Shown here in pieces: positions 8,172-17,138 of a stretch of DNA of 42,020 bases. A program made the position numbers and the translations under genes. Source of the stretch: Deltaproteobacteria bacterium (lineage in GTDB: Bacteria > Desulfobacterota > Desulfovibrionia > Desulfovibrionales > Desulfovibrionaceae); assembly GCA_031275645.1 (NCBI GenBank), contig JAISOL010000029.1, positions 1 to 42,020 of the forward strand, read 5' to 3'. The notes under the pieces are model-generated. The model was not told the origin of the DNA and made no database searches. It saw nothing but the letters and a program-made list of their open reading frames with translations. Each line of letters opens with the position of its first letter. The first letter of the stretch is position 1.

Positions 8172-8852
8172 TCAGTTGCTTTCGGTCATGGCGCGCAGCA
8201 TTTCCGGGGCCACGTCCCGCATGATGATTTCGAGCACTCTTTGCAGCAGAAGCTCATAGTGCATGTCCGGCCAGCCGCATTGCGCGACCAGCATATGATA
8301 GAGGGCGGGGTCGGTAAAGGCCCAGAGTATGTCGACCAGAATTTTTTCCTGCCCGGGGTTCAGGGCGCAGGAGCGTATTTTCAGAACCTCCCTCAGCCCC
8401 CCGAGAATATGGGCGCGGCGGTTTTCGTCCGCTTCCCTCATAAGCTGCGACAATTCCGGGTAGACGACTTCAAAGCCTCCCAGGGAGTTGAGGACGGAAA
8501 TGCTTTTCTTCCCATGCCTGCTCAGGATGGCCGCTATTTCCTTGGCCATTTCCGCGAGGGAGTCTTTGCTTATGATGGATTGGTAGCTGGCTTCCTTATG
8601 GATGGACTGCATCGAGCGTTTGAGCAGGTGGATGAGAATGCCCTGCTTGGAGTGAAAAATCGCGTAGACCGTCTGCGGGGCCACTCCGGCCAGAGCGGCG
8701 ATGGCTCCTATGGTCGTGTGCTCGTAGCCGTTGTCCGTGATCAGGCTTTCGGCCGCGTCCGCTATGCGGTCGCGGGTTTCTTCGGCCCGCTTCCGCCGGA
8801 CAACGGAGTTATAGGAGCGGGAAGCTTTGTTTCCCAATTTTTCCTTTTCCAT
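8172..8852 (-). CDS. TetR-family transcriptional regulator
   Basis: This 226-residue protein has an N-terminal TetR helix-turn-helix at about residues 25-75 (ETRDRIADAAESLI, then TTIGAIAALAGVAPQTVYA, then FHSKQGI). The C-terminal ligand-binding half resembles no specific subgroup I can name. It is divergent from a complete RND efflux operon, with two perfect palindromes in the shared 123-base spacer, which is the usual arrangement for a local repressor of a multidrug pump. It also lies directly upstream of the YbhJ-like hydratase. The start ATG at 8852 follows a weak GGGAT site. Confidence 0.85.
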   Translation of the reverse strand: MEKEKLGNKASRSYNSVVRRKRAEETRDRIADAAESLITDNGYEHTTIGAIAALAGVAPQTVYAIFHSKQGILIHLLKRSMQSIHKEASYQSIISKDSLAEMAKEIAAILSRHGKKSISVLNSLGGFEVVYPELSQLMREADENRRAHILGGLREVLKIRSCALNPGQEKILVDILWAFTDPALYHMLVAQCGWPDMHYELLLQRVLEIIMRDVAPEMLRAMTESN

Positions 8853-8876
8853 CCCGGAGTTTTTTCAGTCCGCGTA

Positions 8877-8903
8877 TTGACAAGGCCAAAAATGGCCTAT
8901 AAA
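8877..8903 (+). promoter_or_regulatory. efflux operon promoter with embedded palindrome
   Basis: TTGACA (8877-8882) and TATAAA (8898-8903) are separated by 15 bases, slightly short for sigma-70. The spacer holds a perfect inverted repeat, AGGCCA (8883-8888), AAAA, TGGCCT (8893-8898), so a bound repressor would cover the promoter. Transcription would proceed toward the adaptor gene at 8976. Confidence 0.5.
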
Positions 8904-8911
8904 GAAATCAT

Positions 8912-8925
8912 TAGAGTATACTCTA
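8912..8925. promoter_or_regulatory. perfect 14-bp palindrome, candidate TetR operator
   Basis: TAGAGTATACTCTA is identical to its reverse complement. It lies just downstream of the presumed -10 box, around the transcription start, in the spacer between the divergent TetR gene and efflux operon. Size and position fit a TetR-family operator. Which of the two palindromes the neighbouring TetR binds is not shown. Confidence 0.6.
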
Positions 8926-8975
8926 GCAAAAGACAAACAATCGCGCAAGCGTTTCAGCACGCACAGGAAAAATCT

Positions 8976-10223
8976 ATGTTCCACAATATGAACGGAGCCG
9001 GCCTTGGCCGGCGGATTGTTTTGCGGTGGGTCTTCCCGGCCTTGATTCTTTTTCCGTTCGCCGGCTGCGGCGACGAGGGGAAGGTTCAGCAGGCCCGGCA
9101 GGAGCAGCTTCCCCAGGTGGGAGTGGAGGTGCTGGAATTGCGGGACGTGATCACCACCACGGAGCTTACCGGGCGGGTGGCTTCCCACGCCACGGCGGAA
9201 GTGCGGCCGCAGGTGAACGGCATAATTCTCAGGCGCATGTTTGAGGAAGGCTCGGAGGTGAAGGCCGGGCAGCAGCTCTACCAGATAGATCCCTCCATGT
9301 ATCAGGCCCAGTATGAAACCGCCCTGGCGGCGCAGCAAAAGGCGCAGACCGCCGTGATCAACGCCAAGAGCGTGGCGGATCGCTACGCGGAAATCGTGAA
9401 GGTCAGAGGCGTGAGCCAGCAGGAGTACGACAACGCCCTGGCCCAGTACCGTCTGGCCCAGGCGGACGTGGCCTCGGCCGAAGCCGCGGTGAAAACCGCC
9501 AGAATCAATCTGGATTACACCAGGGTTTTTTCCCCTGTCTCCGGGCGGGTGGGCATCTCCAGTGTGACGGAAGGCGCTCTGGTCACGGCCGGCCAGTCCA
9601 CTCCCCTGGTTTCCGTGCAGCAGATGGACCCCATGTACATTGACATAACGCAGTCCAGCGCCGATTTTCTGCGCCTGCAGCGCAGTTTGCAGAGCGGGGT
9701 CATGGCCTCGGCCGGGGAAAACGCCGTGGGGGTCAGGCTGATTCTGGAGGACGGGCTCCCCTACGAGCATGAGGCCAGAATGATGCTTTACGACGCCACG
9801 GTCAATCAGAGCACCGGGTCCATCACCATGCGCGCCACCGTGCAGAACCCCGAAAACCTCCTTCTCCCCGGCATGTTCGTGCGGGCCGTGGTGACGGAAG
9901 GCATTACGGAAAACGCCCTTCTGGTTCCCCTGGAGGCTGTGCAGAGAACGCCCAGAGGAGAGGCTATGGTGCTGATCGTCAACGGGCAGGGGCTGGTGGA
10001 GCAGCGCGTCATCAATACCTCGCGTATTTACGATAATTCCGCCTGGATTGTGCTGCCCGGAAGAAGCGGGGAGGGGGCGGGGCTGGAAGCCGGCGACAAG
10101 GTGATTGTGGAAGGAGTGAACCGGGTGAGGGCGGGCGTTCCCGCCGCGACCTACATTCACGGGGAGAAGGCCGGGGATTCGGCCCGGCTTCCCGACCCGG
10201 CGCTGGAGAGGGCGGGAAGTTAG
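8976..10223 (+). CDS. RND efflux periplasmic adaptor lipoprotein (AcrA/MexA type)
   Basis: This membrane-fusion protein of 415 residues links the inner-membrane pump to the outer-membrane channel. The N-terminus has a hydrophobic stretch and a lipobox (FAGC), so it should be lipid-anchored after cleavage before the cysteine. Next come the lipoyl half-motif (ATAEVRPQVNGIILRR), an Ala/Gln-rich helical hairpin (about residues 105-175), the second lipoyl half (FSPVSGRVG) and the beta-barrel/MPD region. The ATG at 8976 follows AGGAAA; reading further upstream would run through the promoter and the opposite-strand TetR gene. It is the first gene of the efflux operon. Substrates are unknown. Confidence 0.92.
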   Translation: MFHNMNGAGLGRRIVLRWVFPALILFPFAGCGDEGKVQQARQEQLPQVGVEVLELRDVITTTELTGRVASHATAEVRPQVNGIILRRMFEEGSEVKAGQQLYQIDPSMYQAQYETALAAQQKAQTAVINAKSVADRYAEIVKVRGVSQQEYDNALAQYRLAQADVASAEAAVKTARINLDYTRVFSPVSGRVGISSVTEGALVTAGQSTPLVSVQQMDPMYIDITQSSADFLRLQRSLQSGVMASAGENAVGVRLILEDGLPYEHEARMMLYDATVNQSTGSITMRATVQNPENLLLPGMFVRAVVTEGITENALLVPLEAVQRTPRGEAMVLIVNGQGLVEQRVINTSRIYDNSAWIVLPGRSGEGAGLEAGDKVIVEGVNRVRAGVPAATYIHGEKAGDSARLPDPALERAGS

Positions 10224-10242
10224 CGTATCTTTTGAAGTCAGC

Positions 10243-10270
10243 ATATCTCTTACAGTATATCTCTTACAGT
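10243..10270 (+). repeat. tandem 14-bp duplication
   Basis: ATATCTCTTACAGT occurs twice in direct succession (10243-10256 and 10257-10270) in the 67-base gap between adaptor and pump genes. The pump has only a weak ribosome-binding site (AGGTAGACGCAGC before its ATG). The duplication may be neutral slippage or may set the spacing of the pump leader. Confidence 0.85.
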
Positions 10271-10290
10271 AATCCGCAGGTAGACGCAGC

Positions 10291-13200
10291 ATGTCACATT
10301 TTTTCATCGATCGCCCGATTTTCGCCTGGGTCATCGCCATCATCATCATGCTGGCCGGAGTCATGGGCATTTATACGCTGCCGGTGTCGCAGTATCCGAA
10401 TATAGCCCCGCCCACGGTCACAGTCATAGGCATTTATTCCGGAGCCTCGGCCAAAACGGTGGAGGATTCGGTGACGCAGCTCATCGAGCAGCAGATGACC
10501 GGCATAGACAACCTCAGCTATATGACCTCCACCAGCGACGCTTCGGGGATGTCGCGGGTGCAGCTCACCTTCGCCGCCGGGACGAATCCGGATGTGGCCC
10601 AGATGCAGGTGCAGAACAAGCTGCAACTGGTCACGCCCATGATGCCCGACGTGGTGCAGAGAAACGGCCTGCGCGTGGTAAAGTCCTCCGCCAGCTTCTT
10701 TTTCATGGTCGCCCTGGTGAACACCGACAACACCCTGAATTTTCAGGATCTGGGCGATTACGCCGTGAGCCACCTGCAGGACCCCCTGAGCCGCATTGAA
10801 GGCGTGGGCGAGGTCCAGATGTTCGGCTCGCAGTATTCCATGCGCATCTGGACGGACCCGTCCCTGCTCGGCAAGTACGGCCTGAACGCCTCGGACATTA
10901 TCGCGGCGGTGCAGTCCCAGAACAACGACATCAACGCCGGTTACATAGGCGGGCCCCCGGCGGTGGAAGGGCAGAGGATCAGCTTTTCCGTCACGGCCCA
11001 GAGCCGCATGAATTACATCGAGCAATTCGAGAACATCATCATCAGGACCAATATGGACGGCTCCATGGTCAAGCTGAAAGACGTCGCCCGAATGGAGCTT
11101 TCCGGCGAAATCACCTCCTTTATGTCCCGCTATGACGGGAAGCCCTGCTCGGGGATAGCCCTGCGCCTGGCCGCCGGGGCCAACGCCATAGGCACGGCGA
11201 ATCAGGTGGTGGATAAGATGAACGAGCTTTCGGCCTTCTTTCCTCCCAATATCGAATGGAGGGTCGGCTTCGACACCACGCCCTTCGTGCGCATTTCCCT
11301 GAAAGAGGTGGTCAAGACCCTGCTGGAAGCCATTGTCCTGGTTTTCTTTCTGATGTACCTGTTTCTGCAGGATTTCCGGGCCACTTTCATCCCCACCATC
11401 GCGGTGCCGGTGGTGCTGCTGGGCACCTTCGCGGCCATGGCGGCCTTTCAGTTCAGCATCAATACCCTGACCATGTTCGGGATGGTGCTGGCCATAGGCC
11501 TGCTGGTGGACGACGCCATTGTGGTCGTGGAGAACGTCGAGCGCATCATGCACGAGGAGCATCTTTCCCCGCGCGACGCGGCCCGCAAATCCATGACCCA
11601 GATCACCGGCGCCCTGGTGGGCATAGGCCTTGTGCTTTCTGCGGTGTTCATTCCCATGGCTTTCTTCGGCGGTTCCACCGGAGTGATTTACCGGCAGTTC
11701 TCCATCACCATCGTTTCGGCCATGCTTCTTTCAGTGGTGGTGGCCCTGGTGCTCACACCCTCCCTTTGCGCCACCTTTCTCAAGCCGGCCGGGGAGCGCC
11801 CGGCCAGCGGCGGCGGCTCCGTGCATCAGCAGGGCGTTTTCGGCGCCTTCAACCGCTCTTTCACCCGTTTCACCCTCTGGTACTCCGCCTGCGTCGGCAG
11901 AATACTGCGCCACCCCCGGCCCATGTTCCTGGTCTATGTTCTCATTTTCGGGGTGATGGCGCTGAGCTTCGCGCGTCTGCCCACCGCCTTTCTGCCGGAC
12001 GAGGATCAGGGAGTGCTCATGGGCATGGTGCAACTGCCGGAGGGGGCGACCTTTGAGCGCACCAGGGCCGTGATCGGCGAAGTGGAAAAATATTTTCTGG
12101 AAACTGAAAAGAAGAACGTGCTCTCGGTGACGGGCATCATGGGCTTCAGCTTCGGAGGCAGCGGCCAGAATGTGGGCATGCTCTTCATCCGCCTCAGGGA
12201 CTGGGAGGAGAGGCCGGAGGCCGGGCAGAAGGCCGCGGCCATAGCCGCCCGCGCCCGGCAGAAGCTGCTTTTTACCGGCGAAGGCATGGTTTTCGTCATC
12301 CAGCCTCCGGCCATTATGGAACTGGGCACTTCCTCCGGCTTTGAGCTTGAGCTGGTGGACAACAGCGGCCAGGGGCACGACGAACTGAGGAACGCCCTGT
12401 ATATGCTGATGAGCCTGGCCTCCCAGCAGGCGGACAAGATTACCCAGGTGCGTCCGGATAACCGGGGCGATACCGCCCAGTACCGCCTGAAAATAGACTG
12501 GGAAAAGGCCAGCGCCCAGAATTTGCCGGTGAGCGAGGTGATAACGACCGTCTCTTCTCTCTGGGGCGGGTATTACATCAACAACTTCGTGGATCGGGGC
12601 CGGACCAAGAAAGTGATCATGCAGGCGGACGCCCCCTACCGCATGCAACCGGACGATTTCAACCGCATTTACATCCGCAACACCCGGAATGAAATGGTGC
12701 CTTTCTCTTCCATAGCCGGCGGAAGCTGGGTCAGGGACTCCCCCTATCTGGAGCGTTTCAACGGGGTTTCGGCCATGAAGGTGACCGGGCAGGGAGTGCA
12801 GGGTTTCAGTTCCGGGGCGGCCATGGATCTGATGGAAGAGCTGGGCCGGAAGCTGCCTCCCGGCTACGCCGTCGACTGGACCGGCCTCTCCTTCCAGGAG
12901 AGGCAGTCCAGAACGCAGGCCCCGGCTCTGTACGCCATCTCGCTGCTGGTGGTTTTTCTCTGCCTGGCCGCGCTGTACGAAAGCTGGTCCATCCCCATTT
13001 CCGTCATGCTGGTGGTGCCTTTGGGCGTCATCGGCGCCCTGGGCGTGACTTATCTGCGCCAGATGAACAACGACGTGTATTTCCAGGTCGGCCTGCTGAC
13101 CATTGTGGGCCTCTCGGCCAAGAACGCCATTCTGATTGTGGAGTTCGCCAAGGAGATGCAGGAAAAGGGCATGGATCTCATTGAGGCCACGGTGGGGGCC

Positions 13201-13422
13201 TGCCGCCTGCGCCTGCGCCCCATCCTGATGACCTCTTTCGCCTTCATGCTGGGAGTCGTTCCGCTGGCCATCAGCGGCGGGGCCGGCTCCGGCGGGCAGA
13301 ACGCCATAGGCACCGGGGTGCTGGGCGGCATGGCCACGACCACCGTACTGGGCATATTCTTCATCCCGATCTTTTTTGTGCAGATATCCCGCATCTTCGC
13401 CTCCGGGCGCAAGAAGAGCTGA
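10291..13422 (+). CDS. RND multidrug efflux pump, AcrB/MexB type
   Basis: This is the inner-membrane proton-driven pump of the HAE1 RND family, 1043 residues, close to AcrB's 1049. It shows the N-terminal FFIDRPIFAWV start and two large periplasmic loops separated by transmembrane blocks. The proton-relay residues are present: two aspartates in LLVDDAIVVVENVER (TM4) and the lysine in GLSAKNAILIVEFAKE (TM10). The gene follows the adaptor gene by 67 bases and is 18 bases from the outer-membrane factor. It should form a complete trimeric efflux system with its neighbours, probably repressed by the divergent TetR protein. Confidence 0.95.
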   Translation: MSHFFIDRPIFAWVIAIIIMLAGVMGIYTLPVSQYPNIAPPTVTVIGIYSGASAKTVEDSVTQLIEQQMTGIDNLSYMTSTSDASGMSRVQLTFAAGTNPDVAQMQVQNKLQLVTPMMPDVVQRNGLRVVKSSASFFFMVALVNTDNTLNFQDLGDYAVSHLQDPLSRIEGVGEVQMFGSQYSMRIWTDPSLLGKYGLNASDIIAAVQSQNNDINAGYIGGPPAVEGQRISFSVTAQSRMNYIEQFENIIIRTNMDGSMVKLKDVARMELSGEITSFMSRYDGKPCSGIALRLAAGANAIGTANQVVDKMNELSAFFPPNIEWRVGFDTTPFVRISLKEVVKTLLEAIVLVFFLMYLFLQDFRATFIPTIAVPVVLLGTFAAMAAFQFSINTLTMFGMVLAIGLLVDDAIVVVENVERIMHEEHLSPRDAARKSMTQITGALVGIGLVLSAVFIPMAFFGGSTGVIYRQFSITIVSAMLLSVVVALVLTPSLCATFLKPAGERPASGGGSVHQQGVFGAFNRSFTRFTLWYSACVGRILRHPRPMFLVYVLIFGVMALSFARLPTAFLPDEDQGVLMGMVQLPEGATFERTRAVIGEVEKYFLETEKKNVLSVTGIMGFSFGGSGQNVGMLFIRLRDWEERPEAGQKAAAIAARARQKLLFTGEGMVFVIQPPAIMELGTSSGFELELVDNSGQGHDELRNALYMLMSLASQQADKITQVRPDNRGDTAQYRLKIDWEKASAQNLPVSEVITTVSSLWGGYYINNFVDRGRTKKVIMQADAPYRMQPDDFNRIYIRNTRNEMVPFSSIAGGSWVRDSPYLERFNGVSAMKVTGQGVQGFSSGAAMDLMEELGRKLPPGYAVDWTGLSFQERQSRTQAPALYAISLLVVFLCLAALYESWSIPISVMLVVPLGVIGALGVTYLRQMNNDVYFQVGLLTIVGLSAKNAILIVEFAKEMQEKGMDLIEATVGACRLRLRPILMTSFAFMLGVVPLAISGGAGSGGQNAIGTGVLGGMATTTVLGIFFIPIFFVQISRIFASGRKKS

Positions 13423-13440
13423 ATTAAAAAAGGAAGATCC

Positions 13441-14997
13441 ATGCAAACGAGTAAAGCCGGAAGGATCAAGGAATCACGCCCGGAGGGGCTTCCCGCCGGG
13501 GGAGTCCGCGGGCCGGGGCGGGCCGCGGCTCTGTTTCTGCCGCCTCTGCTCCTGCTTTTGCCGCTGTTTTCGGGGGGATGCTCCCTGGCTCCGGATTACG
13601 AGCGCCCGGCTTCGCCGGTGGAGGGCTCTTTTCCGGAATATCCGGAATACCGCGGCCCGGGGGCGGAAGAGAGGCGGGCGGAAGGCGCGGGGGACAGGGC
13701 GGCCCCGGACAGGGGAGAAGCGCTCGGCGACTCCGCCGTTCTGCCCGAGGATCTCCCCTGGCAGGATTTTTACCGCGATGCCGGCATGCGGAGCCTGATT
13801 GCGGCGGCCCTGGAGAACAACCGCGATTTGCGGCTCGCTCTGCTGAATGTGGAGAAAAATCAGGCCCTGTACAGGATTCAGCGTTCGGAGCTGTTTCCGG
13901 ACGTAGCCGCGGGCGGGGCGGCCTCCAATCAGCGGAGCCGCACCTTTCAGGCGGGACCGGAAAGCGCCGTCGCCCGGCGCTATTCCCTGAGCGTCGGCAT
14001 AACTTCCTATGAACTGGATATTTTCGGCAGGGTGCGCAGCCTGAACGAGGCGGCTCTGGAAAGCTACCTGGCCTCGGAGAGCGCGGCTTACGGCGCCCGC
14101 CTCGCCATAATCGGCGAAGTCGCTTCCACCTACCTGCAACTCGTGGCCTGCAGGGAGCAATACGATCTCACCGCCGGCACCTATGCCAGCCGCCGGGAGT
14201 CCCATCTCATGATCGAGGCCATGTACCGGCAGGGCCTGGCCTCGCAGCTTACGGTCAACCAGGCCAGGATGGCGGTGGAAGAGGCCAGGGTCAACGCCGT
14301 CAACCTGCATACCACGCTTCTGCGCCTGGAAAACGCCCTGGTTCTGCTCCTGGGCGGCTCGCTCCCCCCGGGGCTGAAAATACCCTCCCGCCTGGCGGAG
14401 GTGGAACGCTTTGAAGACATTCCGGTGGGCGTTTCCTCCAGGCTTCTGGAACGCCGCCCGGATATTCTGGAGGCCGAACACGCCCTGAAAGCGGCTAACG
14501 CCAATATCGGCGCGGCCAGGGCGAGTTTTTTCCCCAGTATAAGCCTGACTTCGACCCTGGGTCTGATCAGCGCGGATCTGGACGATTTGTTCGCCAAGGA
14601 TTCCAGAACCTGGAATTTCACCCCCCAGGTGGGACTGCCCCTTTTCACCGGGGGTAGCCTTCTCGCCAATCTGGAAGGCGCGCATATCCAGAGGGATATG
14701 GCCGTGGCCGCTTACGAGAAGGCCATTCAGGGAGCTTTCCGCGAAGTGGCGGACGCCCTGGCCCAGCGCTCCACCATCACGGAACAGCTGGAGGCTGTGA
14801 AATCCCTGCGCGACGCTTCCCAGCAGTCCTACGACATTTCCAACCTGCGCTACGAGATCGGCGTGGACAGCTTCATGAACGTCCTGGACGCCCAGCGCAT
14901 GCTTTTCAGCGCGCAACGGGCTTATATCGACAGCGAACTGCAGAGGGAGCTCAACTCCGTCAACCTCTATAAATCCCTGGGCGGCGGCTGGAAGTAG
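13441..14997 (+). CDS. outer-membrane efflux lipoprotein (OprM/NodT type)
   Basis: This 518-residue TolC-like channel has a signal peptide with an unusually basic and glycine-rich n-region, then a lipobox (FSGGC) followed by SLAPDYERP, a standard OprM/NodT start. Two outer-membrane-efflux repeats follow. Typical signatures are LDIFGRVRSLNEAAL, LLERRPDILEAEHAL and ANIGAARASFFPSISLT. AAGGAAG precedes the ATG. It is the last gene of the three-gene efflux operon and faces a convergent gene after only 14 bases; no clear terminator was seen between them. Confidence 0.93.
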   Translation: MQTSKAGRIKESRPEGLPAGGVRGPGRAAALFLPPLLLLLPLFSGGCSLAPDYERPASPVEGSFPEYPEYRGPGAEERRAEGAGDRAAPDRGEALGDSAVLPEDLPWQDFYRDAGMRSLIAAALENNRDLRLALLNVEKNQALYRIQRSELFPDVAAGGAASNQRSRTFQAGPESAVARRYSLSVGITSYELDIFGRVRSLNEAALESYLASESAAYGARLAIIGEVASTYLQLVACREQYDLTAGTYASRRESHLMIEAMYRQGLASQLTVNQARMAVEEARVNAVNLHTTLLRLENALVLLLGGSLPPGLKIPSRLAEVERFEDIPVGVSSRLLERRPDILEAEHALKAANANIGAARASFFPSISLTSTLGLISADLDDLFAKDSRTWNFTPQVGLPLFTGGSLLANLEGAHIQRDMAVAAYEKAIQGAFREVADALAQRSTITEQLEAVKSLRDASQQSYDISNLRYEIGVDSFMNVLDAQRMLFSAQRAYIDSELQRELNSVNLYKSLGGGWK

Positions 14998-15011
14998 GGT
15001 AAACGGCGCGC

Positions 15012-16598
15012 CTACTCCCCGATCAGGGGCAGAGCGTAGCGCTCCACCGGTGCGAAGTCGTCGCGGAGGGGGGGGAGGTCTTCCTCCAGAATGATGCGCC
15101 ATTCATTGCGCAGCATTTTATGGGCGACGGCGAATTCCTCGGCGGCCTGTTGCGGAAATTCGAGCAAAGCCCGGTTCATGCCGGCCTGTTCCAGCTCCTG
15201 GGGCCGGGGCAGGGTATACCCGTTTTTCAGGGCCAGGAGCATGACGTTCTGCACGCTGTCCGCCTTTTCCGGGCGGAGAGGGAAGACGTGCACGGAAGGG
15301 AAGACTTCTTCAAAGCTGGCCCGGAAACTGCGCAGGAGATAGGATTTTTCACCGGTGACGGCCGAAAGTATATTGCCTATGTAGATGCCGTCCGCGGCCA
15401 GGGAGGCGTGGATGCGCTGCGCGCATTCCACGGTGCTGAGCTGAAAGGGTATGTTGTAGGCGGAACTGAAGGCGTCGCCCATGATGATGTCGTAATCCGC
15501 CGCCCGGCTCGCGGCGTAACGGTTCAGAAAGGTGCGCGCGTCCTCGTGAAAGACGCGCAGGCGGGGGTCTTCCCGCAGCTCGAAGCGGCTGCGGGCCAGA
15601 GCGGTCATCTCCGGGTCTATTTCCACCACGTCCAGTTGTATTTCTTTGCGCGTGCGCAGCAGATACTTGGGTACGGAATAGGCCGCTCCTCCGATCATGA
15701 GAAGTTTTTTCGCCTGGGGGCGGAGCTGCCAGGCCAGGGCATAATGTTTGGTGTACTCCAGAAAGAGGCTTGCGGGGTTGTTTACGTCCATGGCGGCCTG
15801 CGTGAGCTGGGGCGGGGTGGAAAGAACGCGCAGACGGATCCCTCCGGCGGTTAAGCCTTCCTGAATCTGCAAATGGTTATAGCGGGTATCCAGGCTGAAG
15901 TTGCCCTGTTTTTCCTGCGCGAGTTCCAGAGTTCGCTGGGAGTGGACAAAGTACAGGCAGAGGCCGAGGCCCAGCAGGGGCAGCAGGGCAAGGATTTTTC
16001 CGCGGCGCAGGGTTAGGCGATCCGAGAGCAGGGTGATCAGGGAGATGATCATCAGGGAGGATGAGAGCAGATACAGGCTCTGCCGCGAGCCCACCCAGGA
16101 GATGAGATAATATCCTCCGGCAAAGGTGCCCAGAATGGAACCTATGGCTCCGGCCGCGGAAAAGCGCCCGATGACGGCGCCTGATTCCTCCACCGGCACC
16201 CGGCGGGATTGCAGGGCCACTCTCACCATATAGGGAGAAACCATGCCCAGGAGGAGGCTGGCCGGGCCGAAGAGCAGAGCGGCCGCCAGGATGGCCGAAT
16301 ATTCGGGGGGTGCCTGCAGGCCGGACACGGCGCCGAGCAGCCCCGGGTGGAAGACGGCCGTGCCCAGCACGCAGAAGGCTGCCGCCAGGATGATCAGGGA
16401 GAGTTTTTTGCGGCTGGGGTCTCTGTCGGCAAGTTTTCCGCCCAGCCAGTAACCGCCGGACAGAAAAGCCAGGATCACGCCGATGAGGGCTGTCCAGACG
16501 AGCACGGAACTTCCCAGGTAGGGGGCCAGCAGGCGGGAGCCGGTCATTTCCAGGGCCATGACCACGGCTCCGCAGAGGAAGGTTGCAGCTTCGAGCAT
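15012..16598 (-). CDS. membrane-fused spermidine-synthase-like protein
   Basis: The 528-residue protein has an N-terminal half with about seven hydrophobic segments (EMTGSRLLAPYLGSS is typical of 'fused MFS/spermidine synthase' proteins). The C-terminal Rossmann domain is of the spermidine synthase type, with GGAAYSVPKYLL (nucleotide-binding loop), VVEIDPEMTALAR and HEDARTFL. In true spermidine synthases the loop reads GGGxG and the active site has two aspartates after the 'YD(V/I)I' strand. Here YDIIMGDAFSS keeps one aspartate and replaces the second region. Polyamine synthesis is therefore doubtful and another aminopropyl- or methyl-transfer is possible. AAGGAG precedes the ATG at 16598. 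Confidence 0.78.
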   Translation of the reverse strand: MLEAATFLCGAVVMALEMTGSRLLAPYLGSSVLVWTALIGVILAFLSGGYWLGGKLADRDPSRKKLSLIILAAAFCVLGTAVFHPGLLGAVSGLQAPPEYSAILAAALLFGPASLLLGMVSPYMVRVALQSRRVPVEESGAVIGRFSAAGAIGSILGTFAGGYYLISWVGSRQSLYLLSSSLMIISLITLLSDRLTLRRGKILALLPLLGLGLCLYFVHSQRTLELAQEKQGNFSLDTRYNHLQIQEGLTAGGIRLRVLSTPPQLTQAAMDVNNPASLFLEYTKHYALAWQLRPQAKKLLMIGGAAYSVPKYLLRTRKEIQLDVVEIDPEMTALARSRFELREDPRLRVFHEDARTFLNRYAASRAADYDIIMGDAFSSAYNIPFQLSTVECAQRIHASLAADGIYIGNILSAVTGEKSYLLRSFRASFEEVFPSVHVFPLRPEKADSVQNVMLLALKNGYTLPRPQELEQAGMNRALLEFPQQAAEEFAVAHKMLRNEWRIILEEDLPPLRDDFAPVERYALPLIGE

Positions 16599-16725
16599 GA
16601 TTCGCCGCTCCTTTTCATACGGCTTGCGGGGGAGGTTCGCATATTCGCCCGGCTTTTTCAAATGCAATTCCAGGATTTTCTCTATGGCCCGAAGCTTATA
16701 CCTCCCGGGGAGATTTCCGCTTGAC

Positions 16726-16776
16726 GCCCGGCTTTGCCGGGCATACCTTCCCGGTAGCTTCTCCCTTCAGGGGGAG
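16726..16776. promoter_or_regulatory. hairpins upstream of infA
   Basis: Two stems lie between the divergent start of the membrane protein gene and infA: GCCCGGC (16726-16732), loop TTT, GCCGGGC (16736-16742); and CTCCC (16761-16765) with GGGAG (16772-16776). A TTGACG at 16721 could be a -35 box, but no convincing -10 follows. The role in infA expression is unproven. Confidence 0.4.
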
Positions 16777-16837
16777 AGGGCAATCCGGCCGGCGTACGGA
16801 GCCGTCGCGGATCAAACACAGCAACACTGGAGGCAGA

Positions 16838-17056
16838 ATGGCAAAAGAGGAAGCCATAGAAGTGGACGGGATTGTGCAGGAAGCCCTGCCCAACGCCATG
16901 TTCAATGTGGAGCTTGAAAACGGACACGCCGTGCTGGCGCATATTTCCGGCAAGATGCGCAAATTTTATATCCGCATACTGCCGGGCGACAAGGTCAAGG
17001 TGGAGCTTTCCCCCTATGATCTGACCCGCGGGCGCATCACCTACAGGATGAAATAG
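16838..17056 (+). CDS. infA: translation initiation factor IF-1
   Basis: This 72-residue single S1/OB-fold protein starts [20 protein letters not shown] and contains [27 protein letters not shown] and the conserved ending [11 protein letters not shown]. It binds the ribosomal A site during initiation with IF-2 and IF-3. GGAGG stands before the ATG at 16838; a longer in-frame reading from 16721 passes through the leader hairpins and is rejected. Many bacterial IF-1 genes stand alone or near ribosomal genes; here it sits between a membrane protein gene and cytochrome c3. Confidence 0.97.
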   Translation: MAKEEAIEVDGIVQEALPNAMFNVELENGHAVLAHISGKMRKFYIRILPGDKVKVELSPYDLTRGRITYRMK

Positions 17057-17138
17057 TCGCTTGCGTCCGCTTTCCGGCAAAAAAATTGTTTTTGGGGAAG
17101 ATGCTGTTTTTTTTCTGGTTTTTTTAACCGTTTTCCTG

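Noticed and set aside
5575-8259. Long plus-strand reading frame of 894 codons opposite the hydratase gene
   Set aside because: It is a GC-rich antisense shadow. The minus strand encodes a protein with aconitase motifs, three cluster cysteines and a good ribosome-binding site.
8241-8975. N-terminal extension of the efflux adaptor to 660 residues
   Set aside because: It would run through the TetR gene on the opposite strand and through the promoter region. The lipoprotein signal directly follows the ATG at 8976.
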